Positions 52,639 through 59,617 of a stretch of 59,617 bases of DNA are shown here, piece after piece. How positions within the stretch are numbered: the stretch's first letter is position 1; every line of letters starts with the position of its first letter. The DNA is from an uncultured Paenibacillus sp. GTDB taxonomy: Bacteria > Bacillota > Bacilli > Paenibacillales > Paenibacillaceae. The notes below the pieces were generated by a model that saw only the letters and a program-made list of their open reading frames with translations, searched no databases and was not told the DNA's origin. The stretch covers positions 1-59,617 of the forward strand of contig CALAWP010000094.1 in assembly GCA_937895345.1 (NCBI GenBank), read 5' to 3'. The position numbers and the translations under genes are program-made.

Positions 52639-54759
52639 TCATTCCTTAGCTATCGTGATGCCTTTATAGTAGTATTTCAAAATATATTGATAGTCATACC
52701 CTTGCTGCGCCAGCCCGAGAGTGCCGTATTGCGACAGGCCGACGCCGTGACCGTTGCCTTTGCCGTTGAATTGAAACGCGGCTTCCTTCGTCGCGGCGCG
52801 GATTTCTCCGTCGCCGTTCATAATAAACAAATGCTCTCCCGACGACGCCGCCGCCTTACCGTCTGCTCCCGCTACGTATATCGCCTGGTTCCCACCCGTT
52901 TTGGTCCTCTGGGCGCCGCCCGCCCCTTGCATGACGACCTTCCCCGATTCCTCGATCTGGAACAGCGTGCTGGGCAGCGAACCGCCCGCCCCCAGTATCG
53001 AACGGATGGAATCCGGCGAGCGGATCGGCAGCTTGCTTCCGTTCGCCGCAATCTCAACCGCCCTTCCGGAAGGTCCCCGCTTCGTTACGGCAAGCGACGC
53101 GATCGGTCCGGTCAGCTTCGGCTCGATGCGGGCGTTAATGGACGAGAGCAGCTCGTCGGAGCTGTACGGTCCTCGGATCCAGCTCATCGCATTCGATTCC
53201 TTCACTTTGCCGATCTCGACAACCCGGGCGCCTTTGTTCAGCTCGGCGACAAGCGGAACGGCATCCTGGATAACGGGATGCTTCCGCACTCTCGTGCCGT
53301 CCGTCGTCAGCTCCAGTATGCGGCTTCCCGCCGCGGTTTTGGAGCCCGTATCCTTCAGCAGGTCTTCGCGGATATAGCCGACCTTGCCGCTCGAAAGCAC
53401 GACGCGGCGCCAATTCATCAAGCCGGTTTCAGACGTTTGGTCGGGGCTGGAGACAGGCTTCAAATACGGCACTTCGTTGCCCCATACTTCCGTAGCGTCC
53501 GCCGTCATGCCTCCTCCGCTGGAAGAAAAGAGCGCCTCGATAACCTTGCCGTTATAAAGAGCAACTTCGCCTTTGGTCGCGTCGACGGCCTGGATAACCG
53601 ACGGGCTTTCGGTCGACACGCCGAAGTAAGCCTGGCTGAGCGTCGTATCGACGACGTGGGCGATCTGGAAGCCGAATCCTTTGTTAAGGGCGTAAGACCG
53701 CGCCGCCACCGCCTGCGCCTTGAGCGCCTCCTGAGGCCAGGACGAATACACTTCCGCTCCGACGACCGAATACAAATATTGCTCGAACGGAAGCTCGTTG
53801 ACGACCGCCATCTTCCCGTTCAATACGCTGATCTCGAACTGTCCCCGGTACGAGCGGCCGCTTCGTTCGGCCAGCTGAATCGGCTTTCCGCCTTTGGGCG
53901 TCAGCCACAGCTTCATATCGCCGGCGGGAAACTGATACAGATCGTCAGAGCTGTCGGCCTTGCCCGTCAAGGAATGATCCTGCTGCAGGAGCAAATAACG
54001 GGAGCCGGCAGGAACCGCCTTTAGCGACTTGCCGTGCGGCGTCTTGGCCGCGGCTTCCTGCACCCGCTTCAGTTCATCCGCAGATGCGGCCGATCCGGCC
54101 ATGACCGAATAGGAGACGCCTCCGCCGGCATTTGTCCGGACCGCCACGAAAGCGTCGATGCCCGCTTCGCCGAACGCGGCGGCGGCGGCCTGCGCCTCTT
54201 GCTTGCTCTTGAACGCCGGGGTTTCAACCCGCAGCGGACCGGCGGCGGCCGCTTTGAAGCCTTTCGCCAGTCCGGACAGCTTCGCATCGGAATTCCAGCG
54301 CGCCAGAGCCGAAGCCGCTTCGGCGGAAGAAGCGTAAGCTCCCTCCGTCACCCGATAGACCGTGCCTCCCTGACCGGGAAGCGCCGTTAAATAAGGCGCT
54401 CCCTTGGCGCCGGCGACATGCTGGTATACTGCCAACGCTTCCGCAAAGCTCGCCGACTGAAACAGCTTCACCTTATAATCGTCCGGGGCTATCCGTACGC
54501 GCTGCCCGTTCCCGAGGTTGAACCACTCTTGAACGCCGTCCGGCTCCCGCAAGCCCACCGACAGCCCTCCTTCGGAGGAAAATGTGGCGGCGGCCGTCGT
54601 CGACGTATATTTCCCAGGCAATGACATGAACAGTCCGACCCGGATTTGGTCCAGCTTCGGAACGGCGGCATGGGCATGCCAAGGCGTCGAAGCCGTAACC
54701 AGCAAAAGCATCGCGATCGCAACAAGCGTCAGTCTTTGCCATTTTCGCATCATTTTCAT
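52639..54759 (-). CDS. SpoIID/LytB-domain protein with SPOR-like insertions
   Basis: This 706-residue secreted protein has a signal peptide (RLTLVAIAMLLLVTASTPWHAHA), an N-terminal part with two SPOR-like segments (DYKVKLFQSASFAEALAVYQ, and one near residue 180) and a SpoIID domain with FEQYLYSVVGAEVYSSWPQE, LKAQAVAARSYALNKGF and YFGVSTESPSVIQAVDATKG. The C-terminal signature GNGHGVGLSQYGTLGLAQQG is present. SpoIID-type enzymes are lytic transglycosylases used in engulfment, or LytB-type amidase modifiers. At 706 residues it is twice the usual SpoIID length, so it is the LytB/SpoIID paralogue class, not SpoIID itself. Catalytic Glu lies in the EVYSSWP region. It heads a queA-tgt-yajC unit. 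Confidence 0.88.
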   Translation of the reverse strand: MKMMRKWQRLTLVAIAMLLLVTASTPWHAHAAVPKLDQIRVGLFMSLPGKYTSTTAAATFSSEGGLSVGLREPDGVQEWFNLGNGQRVRIAPDDYKVKLFQSASFAEALAVYQHVAGAKGAPYLTALPGQGGTVYRVTEGAYASSAEAASALARWNSDAKLSGLAKGFKAAAAGPLRVETPAFKSKQEAQAAAAAFGEAGIDAFVAVRTNAGGGVSYSVMAGSAASADELKRVQEAAAKTPHGKSLKAVPAGSRYLLLQQDHSLTGKADSSDDLYQFPAGDMKLWLTPKGGKPIQLAERSGRSYRGQFEISVLNGKMAVVNELPFEQYLYSVVGAEVYSSWPQEALKAQAVAARSYALNKGFGFQIAHVVDTTLSQAYFGVSTESPSVIQAVDATKGEVALYNGKVIEALFSSSGGGMTADATEVWGNEVPYLKPVSSPDQTSETGLMNWRRVVLSSGKVGYIREDLLKDTGSKTAAGSRILELTTDGTRVRKHPVIQDAVPLVAELNKGARVVEIGKVKESNAMSWIRGPYSSDELLSSINARIEPKLTGPIASLAVTKRGPSGRAVEIAANGSKLPIRSPDSIRSILGAGGSLPSTLFQIEESGKVVMQGAGGAQRTKTGGNQAIYVAGADGKAAASSGEHLFIMNGDGEIRAATKEAAFQFNGKGNGHGVGLSQYGTLGLAQQGYDYQYILKYYYKGITIAKE

Positions 54760-54867
54760 TTGCCTCTCCTCTCGCCGTATCGTTTGTACGATTTGAACGA
54801 TAAAATGTTCATTCCAAACGCCGCAGTACCAAATAAATCGATTGTTCGCGATTCATCGACAGCTTCG

Positions 54868-55872
54868 TTACTGCCGTTTCGGGACCGGCAAGCCCAAATG
54901 CTTGTAGGCGCTGTCCGTCGCGATCCTTCCGCGCGGAGTGCGCTGCAAAAAGCCGATCTGCATCAAATAAGGCTCATAAACGTCCTCGATCGTTTGACTT
55001 TCCTCGCCGATCGTCGCCGCGATCGTATCCAGGCCGACCGGCCTGCCGGAAAACGTCGTCATCATGGCATGGAGCATTTTATGGTCGATATGGTCAAGCC
55101 CCATCGGATCGACCTGCAGCAGTTCAAGCGCCGATTTGGCGATTTCGTGCGTAATAATGCCGTCTCCCCGCACCTGGGCGAAATCTCTTACCCTCTTGAG
55201 CAGACGGTTCGCAATTCTCGGCGTCCCCCGCGAGCGCAATGCGATTTCCGTCGACGCTTCGCCGGCGATCGCCACATCCAGAATGTCGGCCGCGCGCGAC
55301 ACGATAAATGCAAGTTCGTCTACCGTATAAAATTCCAGCCGGCTGACGACGCCGAACCTGTCTCTGAGCGGAGCGGACAGCAAGCCGGCTCTGGTCGTCG
55401 CTCCGATTAACGTAAACGGCGGCAGATCCAGCCGAACGGAGCGGGCGCTTGGCCCTTTGCCAATCATAATGTCCAGCGCGAAATCTTCCATGGCAGGATA
55501 CAGCACTTCCTCCACCGTCCGGTGAAGACGGTGGATTTCGTCGATGAACAGCACGTCCCCCTCCTGCAAATTGGTCAGCAGCGCGGCCAGATCGCCCGGC
55601 CGTTCAATCGCGGGCCCCGACGTCGTTCGCAATTGGACGCCAAGCTCGTTGGCGATAATATTCGACAACGTCGTTTTGCCCAATCCCGGAGGTCCGTACA
55701 ACAGCACATGATCGAGCGCTTCCTTGCGCATCTTGGCCGCTTCGATATAAATGGACAGATTCTCCTTCGCTTTGGACTGTCCGATATATTCCGCAAGATA
55801 ACGCGGCCGGAGACTAAGCTCCACCGCCTGGTCCTCCATCATCAGGTTCGCGGAAATGATCCGGTCTTCCAT
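54868..55872 (-). CDS. ruvB: Holliday junction branch migration ATPase RuvB
   Basis: This 334-residue AAA+ motor drives branch migration with RuvA. Features are LRPRYLAEYIGQSKAKENL, Walker A GPPGLGKTTLS, Walker B LFIDEIHRLHRTVEEVLYPA, the sensor TLIGATTRAGLLSAPLRDRF, and the C-terminal winged helix ending KHLGLPVPKRQ. ATG follows GGAGG by six bases. It is 17 bp after the ruvA stop. The intergenic region to the SpoIID-like gene is about 110 bp. Confidence 0.98.
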   Translation of the reverse strand: MEDRIISANLMMEDQAVELSLRPRYLAEYIGQSKAKENLSIYIEAAKMRKEALDHVLLYGPPGLGKTTLSNIIANELGVQLRTTSGPAIERPGDLAALLTNLQEGDVLFIDEIHRLHRTVEEVLYPAMEDFALDIMIGKGPSARSVRLDLPPFTLIGATTRAGLLSAPLRDRFGVVSRLEFYTVDELAFIVSRAADILDVAIAGEASTEIALRSRGTPRIANRLLKRVRDFAQVRGDGIITHEIAKSALELLQVDPMGLDHIDHKMLHAMMTTFSGRPVGLDTIAATIGEESQTIEDVYEPYLMQIGFLQRTPRGRIATDSAYKHLGLPVPKRQ

Positions 55873-55889
55873 GGTGCGCCTCCTTTCCG

Positions 55890-56525
55890 TTACCCTTTAA
55901 ACAACTCTTGCAGCGCTCTCTTCATAAGCGCGTCGACCGGCTCCTCGGGGCTTACGCTGTCCTGCAGCCGGGCCCAGGCCTTGTCAAGCTCCGCGGCGGT
56001 ATAACCGAGCGCCGCCAGCGCTTCGCGGGCTTCCTGCCAAGCCGTGCCGTCTCCCTGGCCCTCTCCGATCCCGTTGCCAAGCTCGGCGGCCAGTCCCGCC
56101 GCGGCAAGCGCAGCGCCGTCTCCTCCGGCTCCCGCAAGCTTATCCTTCAGGTCGAGAATCATCCGTTGGGCCGTCTTTTTGCCAATGCCGGGAAGCTTGG
56201 TCAAAAATCCGACGTTTTCTTGCTGAATGGCGGCTATGACGGCTTCCGGACGGCCGGCGGACAAAATGCTGAGCGCCACTCGCGGCCCGATTCCCGACAC
56301 TTCCAGCAGCTTGCGGAACAACGTCTGCTGCTCGCGCGATTCGAAGCCGTACAACAGTATGGCGTCTTCCCTCACATGATGATGGATGTATACCGTCGCT
56401 TGATCCTCCCGCGCCGCGAAGGCGTACGGGTTCGGCGTAAACACCCTGTAGCCGATGTCCCGGACGTCCATGACCACATATTCCGCTTCAATATGTACGA
56501 TGCGTCCTCGCAAATAATCGATCAT
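55890..56525 (-). CDS. ruvA: Holliday junction DNA helicase RuvA
   Basis: This 211-residue protein forms the tetramer that holds the junction. It begins MIDYLRGRIVHIEAEYVVMD, the two HhH motifs lie in LLEVSGIGPRVALSILSA and LTKLPGIGKKTAQRMILDL, and the C-terminal domain III binds RuvB (EALAALGYTAAELDKAW). Start at 56525 follows GAGGTG by nine or ten bases and overlaps the ruvC stop (TAATG). Domain II-III linker is alanine- and glycine-rich. Confidence 0.97.
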   Translation of the reverse strand: MIDYLRGRIVHIEAEYVVMDVRDIGYRVFTPNPYAFAAREDQATVYIHHHVREDAILLYGFESREQQTLFRKLLEVSGIGPRVALSILSAGRPEAVIAAIQQENVGFLTKLPGIGKKTAQRMILDLKDKLAGAGGDGAALAAAGLAAELGNGIGEGQGDGTAWQEAREALAALGYTAAELDKAWARLQDSVSPEEPVDALMKRALQELFKG

Positions 56526-57025
56526 TACCGGGTCACCTCGTTTATTTTTTGGTGCATGGCCGACGAATGGGCATGACAAATGGCGACCGCAAGCGCATCC
56601 GCCACATCGTCGGGCTTCGGAACGGCCGAAAGCTTCAAAAACATTTTGACCATTTCCTGCACTTGCCGCTTCTCGGCCTTGCCGTAGCCGACGACGGCCT
56701 GCTTCACTTGCAGCGGCGTATACTCTGCCACAGGCAAGCCGCGCTGGGCCGCCGCCAGTATAATGACGCCGCGAGCCTGGCCAACGGCAAAAGCCGTCGT
56801 CACGTTGCGGTTGAAAAACAGCTTTTCCACCGCGACGGCGTCCGGCTTGTATTTGTCCAGCAAGGCCTCTGCCGATTCGTAAATTTGCCGAAGCCTGACC
56901 TCCTGGGGCGTATGGGCTTCCGTTTGAATGGCGCCGTATTGTACAGGCACAAGCTTGTGGCCGACTTTATCGATAAATCCGAATCCCGCGATCGCAATGC
57001 CGGGGTCTATGCCTAAAACGCGCAA
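56525..57025 (-). CDS. ruvC: Holliday junction resolvase RuvC
   Basis: This 166-residue endonuclease resolves four-way junctions. The catalytic acids are in RVLGIDPGIAIAGFG, VAVEKLFFNRN, KQAVVGYGKAEKRQVQ and DVADALAVAICHAH. Length is typical. It heads a ruvC-ruvA-ruvB unit behind a promoter at 57070-57098. Confidence 0.97.
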   Translation of the reverse strand: MRVLGIDPGIAIAGFGFIDKVGHKLVPVQYGAIQTEAHTPQEVRLRQIYESAEALLDKYKPDAVAVEKLFFNRNVTTAFAVGQARGVIILAAAQRGLPVAEYTPLQVKQAVVGYGKAEKRQVQEMVKMFLKLSAVPKPDDVADALAVAICHAHSSAMHQKINEVTR

Positions 57026-57069
57026 AATACGCCATCTCCTATCGGTCCTTCTATTTGTGCCTGTCCACC

Positions 57070-57098
57070 ATTATAGCAAATGTTGCCGTAAATGAGAA
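57070..57098 (-). promoter_or_regulatory. Promoter of ruvC-ruvA-ruvB
   Basis: On the minus strand TGCTATAAT gives an extended -10 (TATAAT at 57075-57070) with TTCTCA 17 bases upstream (57098-57093). The start of transcription would be about 38 bp before the ruvC ATG. No LexA-type box (GAAC-N4-GTTC) is evident. Confidence 0.65.
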
Positions 57099-57133
57099 CG
57101 AACGTTTGACATCGCACGGTCCAAAAACGCACA

Positions 57134-57175
57134 AAAGGCTGCGCCGTCCGCTTCCACCGCGGGGGCGCAGCCTTT
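57134..57175. terminator. Hairpin downstream of bofC, upstream of ruvC
   Basis: AAAGGCTGCGCC pairs perfectly with GGCGCAGCCTTT around an 18-base loop. T-runs are short on both sides. It probably ends the bofC transcript, about 330 bp after its stop. Confidence 0.6.
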
Positions 57176-57214
57176 CGATTAACATAGGTTACTGCTTGTG
57201 TCTTGCTCAATTGG

Positions 57215-57485
57215 TCCGGCTTGGCCGACTCGCGGCGCTGCTCTGTCCGACTTGGCAGACCGGCGGCGCTGCTCTGTCCGACTCCGCCGCCCTAAGCGCG
57301 GCCGCCATACGAAGTTACCGAACTCTCGAGGTTGCCACGCTGATTTCGTTACTTAGAGCGCCCCGCCGGGACTTCCTGCGATGCTGCAAGGCTGATTTTG
57401 GTACTTACAGCGCTCCGGCAGGACCGCCTGCAATGCTGCTGCAAGGCTGATTTTGGTACTTAGAACGCCCCGCCGGTACCGCATG
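57215..57485. repeat. Diverged tandem repeats between bofC and ruvC
   Basis: GCTGATTTNGKTACTTA starts at 57339, 57391 and 57446 (period 52 then 55), each followed by GCGCYCCGSCGG-like sequence and CTGCNATGCTGC. Nearby CGGCGCTGCTCTGTCCGACT occurs at 57233 and 57264, 31 bp apart. No gene, tRNA or promoter of a separate unit is seen between 57176 and 57505. Confidence 0.7.
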
Positions 57486-57505
57486 TGATGTCCATAAACG
57501 AAATG

Positions 57506-58129
57506 TTAATAGTTTTGCTTCATTGCCTTTTCGTGCGTGCCGACGGCGTAATCGCTGAAGGTGGACAAAATGCTGTTATACTCGTCCATATCGCTCACCC
57601 TGATGCCTCTTGCCAATTGATCGAGCTCTTCCGGCGGCAAGCTGCTTTCCATGTAACGAACGTCGAGCTGGAAAAAGGTGCGAAGCACCTTCTCGTTTTT
57701 CGGTTTGCCGTCGAACAAGGACAAGTTCCCGCTCCTGTCGAGTCCGAAATACGCATGCGATTTGCAATAATCGGACAAATCGTCGATCCTTTCCTCCAGC
57801 TGCACCGTATTTCCTTGTCCTCCGAAGGAGGCGGACCAGTCGGGATGCTCATACAGCAGTGCAATGATCCTGTCGGCCGAAAGCCGACCCAAACCGGCCG
57901 TTTCCTCCCCGCATACATAAACGCGGCGAAGGACGACCTCGACGCCGCTCTCGCCCGCCGCCTGCCGAATAGAATCAGGCTGCATCGCTTGCCTCAGGAT
58001 TTCGGCGTGTGCCGGCGGAGCCGCATTTGCCGCGAACACCAGCAGCAAAGCACCGCCCAGCGTCCATACGATCCTCCGCTGCCGGCGCAAACGTCTTTTT
58101 AGTTGCTTCCATAAACGAAAAACCATCAT
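57506..58129 (-). CDS. bofC: Forespore regulator BofC
   Basis: This 207-residue secreted protein delays processing of sigma-K by restraining the SpoIVB protease. An unusually basic N-terminus (KQLKRRLRRQRR) precedes a signal helix (IVWTLGGALLLVFAANAA cut near AHA). The mature part contains VVLRRVYVCGEETAGLG, LGLDRSGNLSLFDG-type sequence (FGLDRSGNLSLFDGKP) and the C-terminal ELDQLARGIRVSDMDEYNSI. It matches BofC by architecture and by its place beside the ruv genes. ATG at 58129 follows AAGGGGG by about nine bases. A sigma-G-type promoter lies directly upstream. Confidence 0.9.
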   Translation of the reverse strand: MMVFRLWKQLKRRLRRQRRIVWTLGGALLLVFAANAAPPAHAEILRQAMQPDSIRQAAGESGVEVVLRRVYVCGEETAGLGRLSADRIIALLYEHPDWSASFGGQGNTVQLEERIDDLSDYCKSHAYFGLDRSGNLSLFDGKPKNEKVLRTFFQLDVRYMESSLPPEELDQLARGIRVSDMDEYNSILSTFSDYAVGTHEKAMKQNY

Positions 58130-58158
58130 GGGGCAACCCCCTTATTTGCGTTTTTTGA

Positions 58159-58188
58159 TAGTGTGCGCCAAAGCTGTTTAAATATGCA
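58159..58188 (-). promoter_or_regulatory. Sigma-G-type promoter of bofC
   Basis: On the minus strand TGCATA (58188-58183) and CACACTA (58165-58159) are 17 bases apart, close to the forespore consensus TGNATA-N17-CATNNTA. B. subtilis bofC is a sigma-G gene, so the fit to biology is good. A sigma-E reading of the same DNA matches less well. Confidence 0.65.
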
Positions 58189-58248
58189 AGGCCATCCTTT
58201 GCGGGGTCGGTCGTCATTCCTTATCGACGGGAGCCTCTAAAAAAGCAA

Positions 58249-58281
58249 AAGGGCTTCCTTCGCTCGCGAAGGAGAGCCCTT
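58249..58281 (-). terminator. Terminator of the SafA-like gene
   Basis: AAGGGCTTCCTTCG pairs with CGAAGGAGAGCCCTT around a short loop and is followed by TTTGCTTTTTT on the minus strand. It lies nine bases after the gene's stop at 58290. Confidence 0.88.
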
Positions 58282-58289
58282 ATTTCTAA

Positions 58290-59617
58290 TTAATGGTTAA
58301 GCCAAGGACGGCTGCCGGACGTTCTTTTTTTCTTCGGACGCTCGCTCACTGTCCGTATGACCGCTTTTTTCTTTTTGCGGGCCTTGGTCGATTTGGCGGC
58401 AGATCCTGCCGTCGCGTCCATATCCTCGTCGCGTTTCCCGGCGCATCCGCAGTCGTCGGTGTCCGGCGATCCTTTCCACATCGGATAAGGATCGTACGGC
58501 GGGTAGCCGACGCCGCCTCCCGCAAAATTATCCACTCCCGGAGGCGGGTACATGGCCGATAGTGCGGTAACGCCTCCCGCGCCCGATGCGTTGGCGTAAG
58601 GCATTATTCCCGTATTCGGCGCGTTCGAGAACGGCGCGATTCCCATGTTCGGAGCGTTCGAGAACGGCGCGACTCCCGTGTTCGGTGCGTTCGAAAGCGG
58701 CGCGATTCCCGTGTTCGGCGCGTTCGAGAACGGCGCGATTCCCATGTTCGGCGCGTTCGAGAACGGCGCGATTCCCGTGTTCGGCGCGTTCGACAATGGC
58801 GCGATTCCCGTGTTCGGCGCGTTCGACAACGGCGCAATTCCCGTGTTCGGGGCGTTCGACAACGGCGCGATTCCCGTATTCGGCGCGTTCGACAGCGGCG
58901 CGATTCCCGTGTTCGGCGCGTTCGGGACGGCAGCCAGCGGAGCGATCGATTTGTTTGCACTCATACCTTGATACATGGCATTTAACGCAGGATTGCCGTA
59001 CCCCCATCCGGGAGCCGTTCCGTAAGGCATATACGGCGTATACGGATACGTTCCGGGAGGGCAGTCGTAAGGTTGCGGATAAGCTCCGTCCGAATAAGGG
59101 TAAGCGTCAAAGCCGGTTGCCGCGCCATATGCGTAAGGCTCCTTCCCGCCTTTGCCTTCTGACAAAGGTTTCAGCGAAGTGTTGGCCTCCGGCATGGCCG
59201 GCCAGTCGTACGACGCTTCCGTCGGAGGCGTCCAGTATTGCTGGAACAAATCGACGCTTTGCATATATTCGGAATCGATCGGTTTCACTTTCGATTCGGC
59301 CGCTTTTTGAATCGGCAAAGCTTTCGTGTCGTATGGCTCCGCATTCGGCAGCGTCTTTCCTCCGGCATACGGCGCTATATTAGCGAACGGGGCTTCATTG
59401 GAAGCGTACGGCTGCATGTTCGACGACATCGGCTGCATATTGGACGTCAGCGGCTGCATATTGGACGTCAGCGGCTGCATGTTCGACGACATCGGCTGCA
59501 TGTTGGACGTCAGCGGCTGCATGTTCGACGACATCGGCTGCACATTTGACGTCAGCGGCTGGATGTTCGACGACATCGGCTGCACATTTGACGTCAGCGG
59601 CTGGATGTTCGACGACA
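58290..59617 (-). CDS. SafA-like spore coat protein, 3' part (runs off the window)
   Basis: The open frame is 443 codons to the edge and continues beyond it, so the N-terminus, where SafA proteins carry a LysM domain, is not seen. Two repeat blocks are visible: 7-residue units QP(M/L)(S/T)SNM, about 11 copies ending in NMQPYASNEAP, and 11-residue units PNTGIAPLSNA, about 11 copies. Between them is a Tyr/Pro-rich block (PYTPYMPYGTAPGWGYG). The C-terminus has CGCAGK and a lysine-rich end. SafA directs coat assembly in B. subtilis, where safA lies beside bofC. That position, the repeats and the basic tail support the call, but the LysM domain is unproven here. Confidence 0.72.
   Translation of the reverse strand, partial: SSNIQPLTSNVQPMSSNIQPLTSNVQPMSSNMQPLTSNMQPMSSNMQPLTSNMQPLTSNMQPMSSNMQPYASNEAPFANIAPYAGGKTLPNAEPYDTKALPIQKAAESKVKPIDSEYMQSVDLFQQYWTPPTEASYDWPAMPEANTSLKPLSEGKGGKEPYAYGAATGFDAYPYSDGAYPQPYDCPPGTYPYTPYMPYGTAPGWGYGNPALNAMYQGMSANKSIAPLAAVPNAPNTGIAPLSNAPNTGIAPLSNAPNTGIAPLSNAPNTGIAPLSNAPNTGIAPFSNAPNMGIAPFSNAPNTGIAPLSNAPNTGVAPFSNAPNMGIAPFSNAPNTGIMPYANASGAGGVTALSAMYPPPGVDNFAGGGVGYPPYDPYPMWKGSPDTDDCGCAGKRDEDMDATAGSAAKSTKARKKKKAVIRTVSERPKKKRTSGSRPWLNH

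Noticed and set aside
58528..59007. Plus- and minus-strand open frames within the SafA-like repeats
   Set aside because: They are other-frame readings of the 33-bp repeat and have no independent start signals.

Overview
The window is chromosomal DNA from a spore-forming member of the Bacillales. It is most likely a Paenibacillaceae genome (Paenibacillus- or Cohnella-like). The evidence is a GC-rich codon usage with many GTG and TTG starts behind strong AAGGAGG-type ribosome binding sites, T-box leaders on alaS and hisS, a sporulation gene set (BofC, a SpoVB-like flippase, a SpoIID-like protein, a SafA-like coat protein), and gene order matching the Bacillus subtilis yrr/yrv/yrb block. No tRNA, rRNA, prophage, IS transposase or CRISPR locus was seen.

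Layout. (1) 1-11.7 kb is accessory: repeat-rich DNA, a polysaccharide deacetylase, an AI-2E-family membrane protein, a frameshifted secreted starch-binding-like protein, a class B penicillin-binding protein, a MITE-like palindromic element and two tandem chemoreceptors. (2) 11.7-24.5 kb is the conserved yrr/yrv block: two U32 proteins for tRNA U34 hydroxylation, mltG, two DUF1292 proteins, ruvX, an IreB-family gene, alaS with its Ala T-box, yrrI, a zinc ribbon, yrrD, a cysteine desulfurase, cymR and mnmA. The desulfurase and MnmA together form the tRNA 2-thiouridine pathway. (3) 24.5-30.4 kb holds two intergenic repeat arrays, a copC-copD pair, rarA, a frameshifted methyltransferase and a VOC protein. 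(4) 30.4-34.8 kb is the tcdA-aspS-hisS operon behind a T-box whose specifier does not look like His or Asp. (5) 34.8-37.9 kb is an RCC1/BNR-repeat surface protein gene broken by an in-frame amber codon. (6) 38-46.9 kb carries dtd-relA, apt-recJ, a stand-alone CDF dimerisation domain, separate secF and secD, and comN. (7) 47-59.6 kb carries spoVB, yrbG, yrzE, yajC, tgt, queA, a SpoIID-like gene, ruvB-ruvA-ruvC, bofC behind a predicted sigma-G promoter, and the 3' part of a repeat-rich SafA-like gene running off the right edge.

The genes serve four main jobs: translation and tRNA quality (alaS, hisS, aspS, dtd, mnmA, tcdA, tgt, queA, yrrN/O); DNA repair (ruvA/B/C, recJ, rarA, ruvX); protein export and envelope (secD/F, yajC, mltG, PBP, spoVB); and nutrient and stress signalling (relA, cymR, chemoreceptors).

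No clearly new multi-gene system was found. The most unusual signals are the GAAC specifier in the hisS-aspS T-box, the near-palindromic MITE-like element at 6725-6928, intergenic repeat arrays that share a period of about 52 bp although their sequences differ, the lack of trmR between mltG and yrrN, and three disrupted genes (3703-4493, 28759-29537, 34779-37859). All calls are by eye, without database searches.
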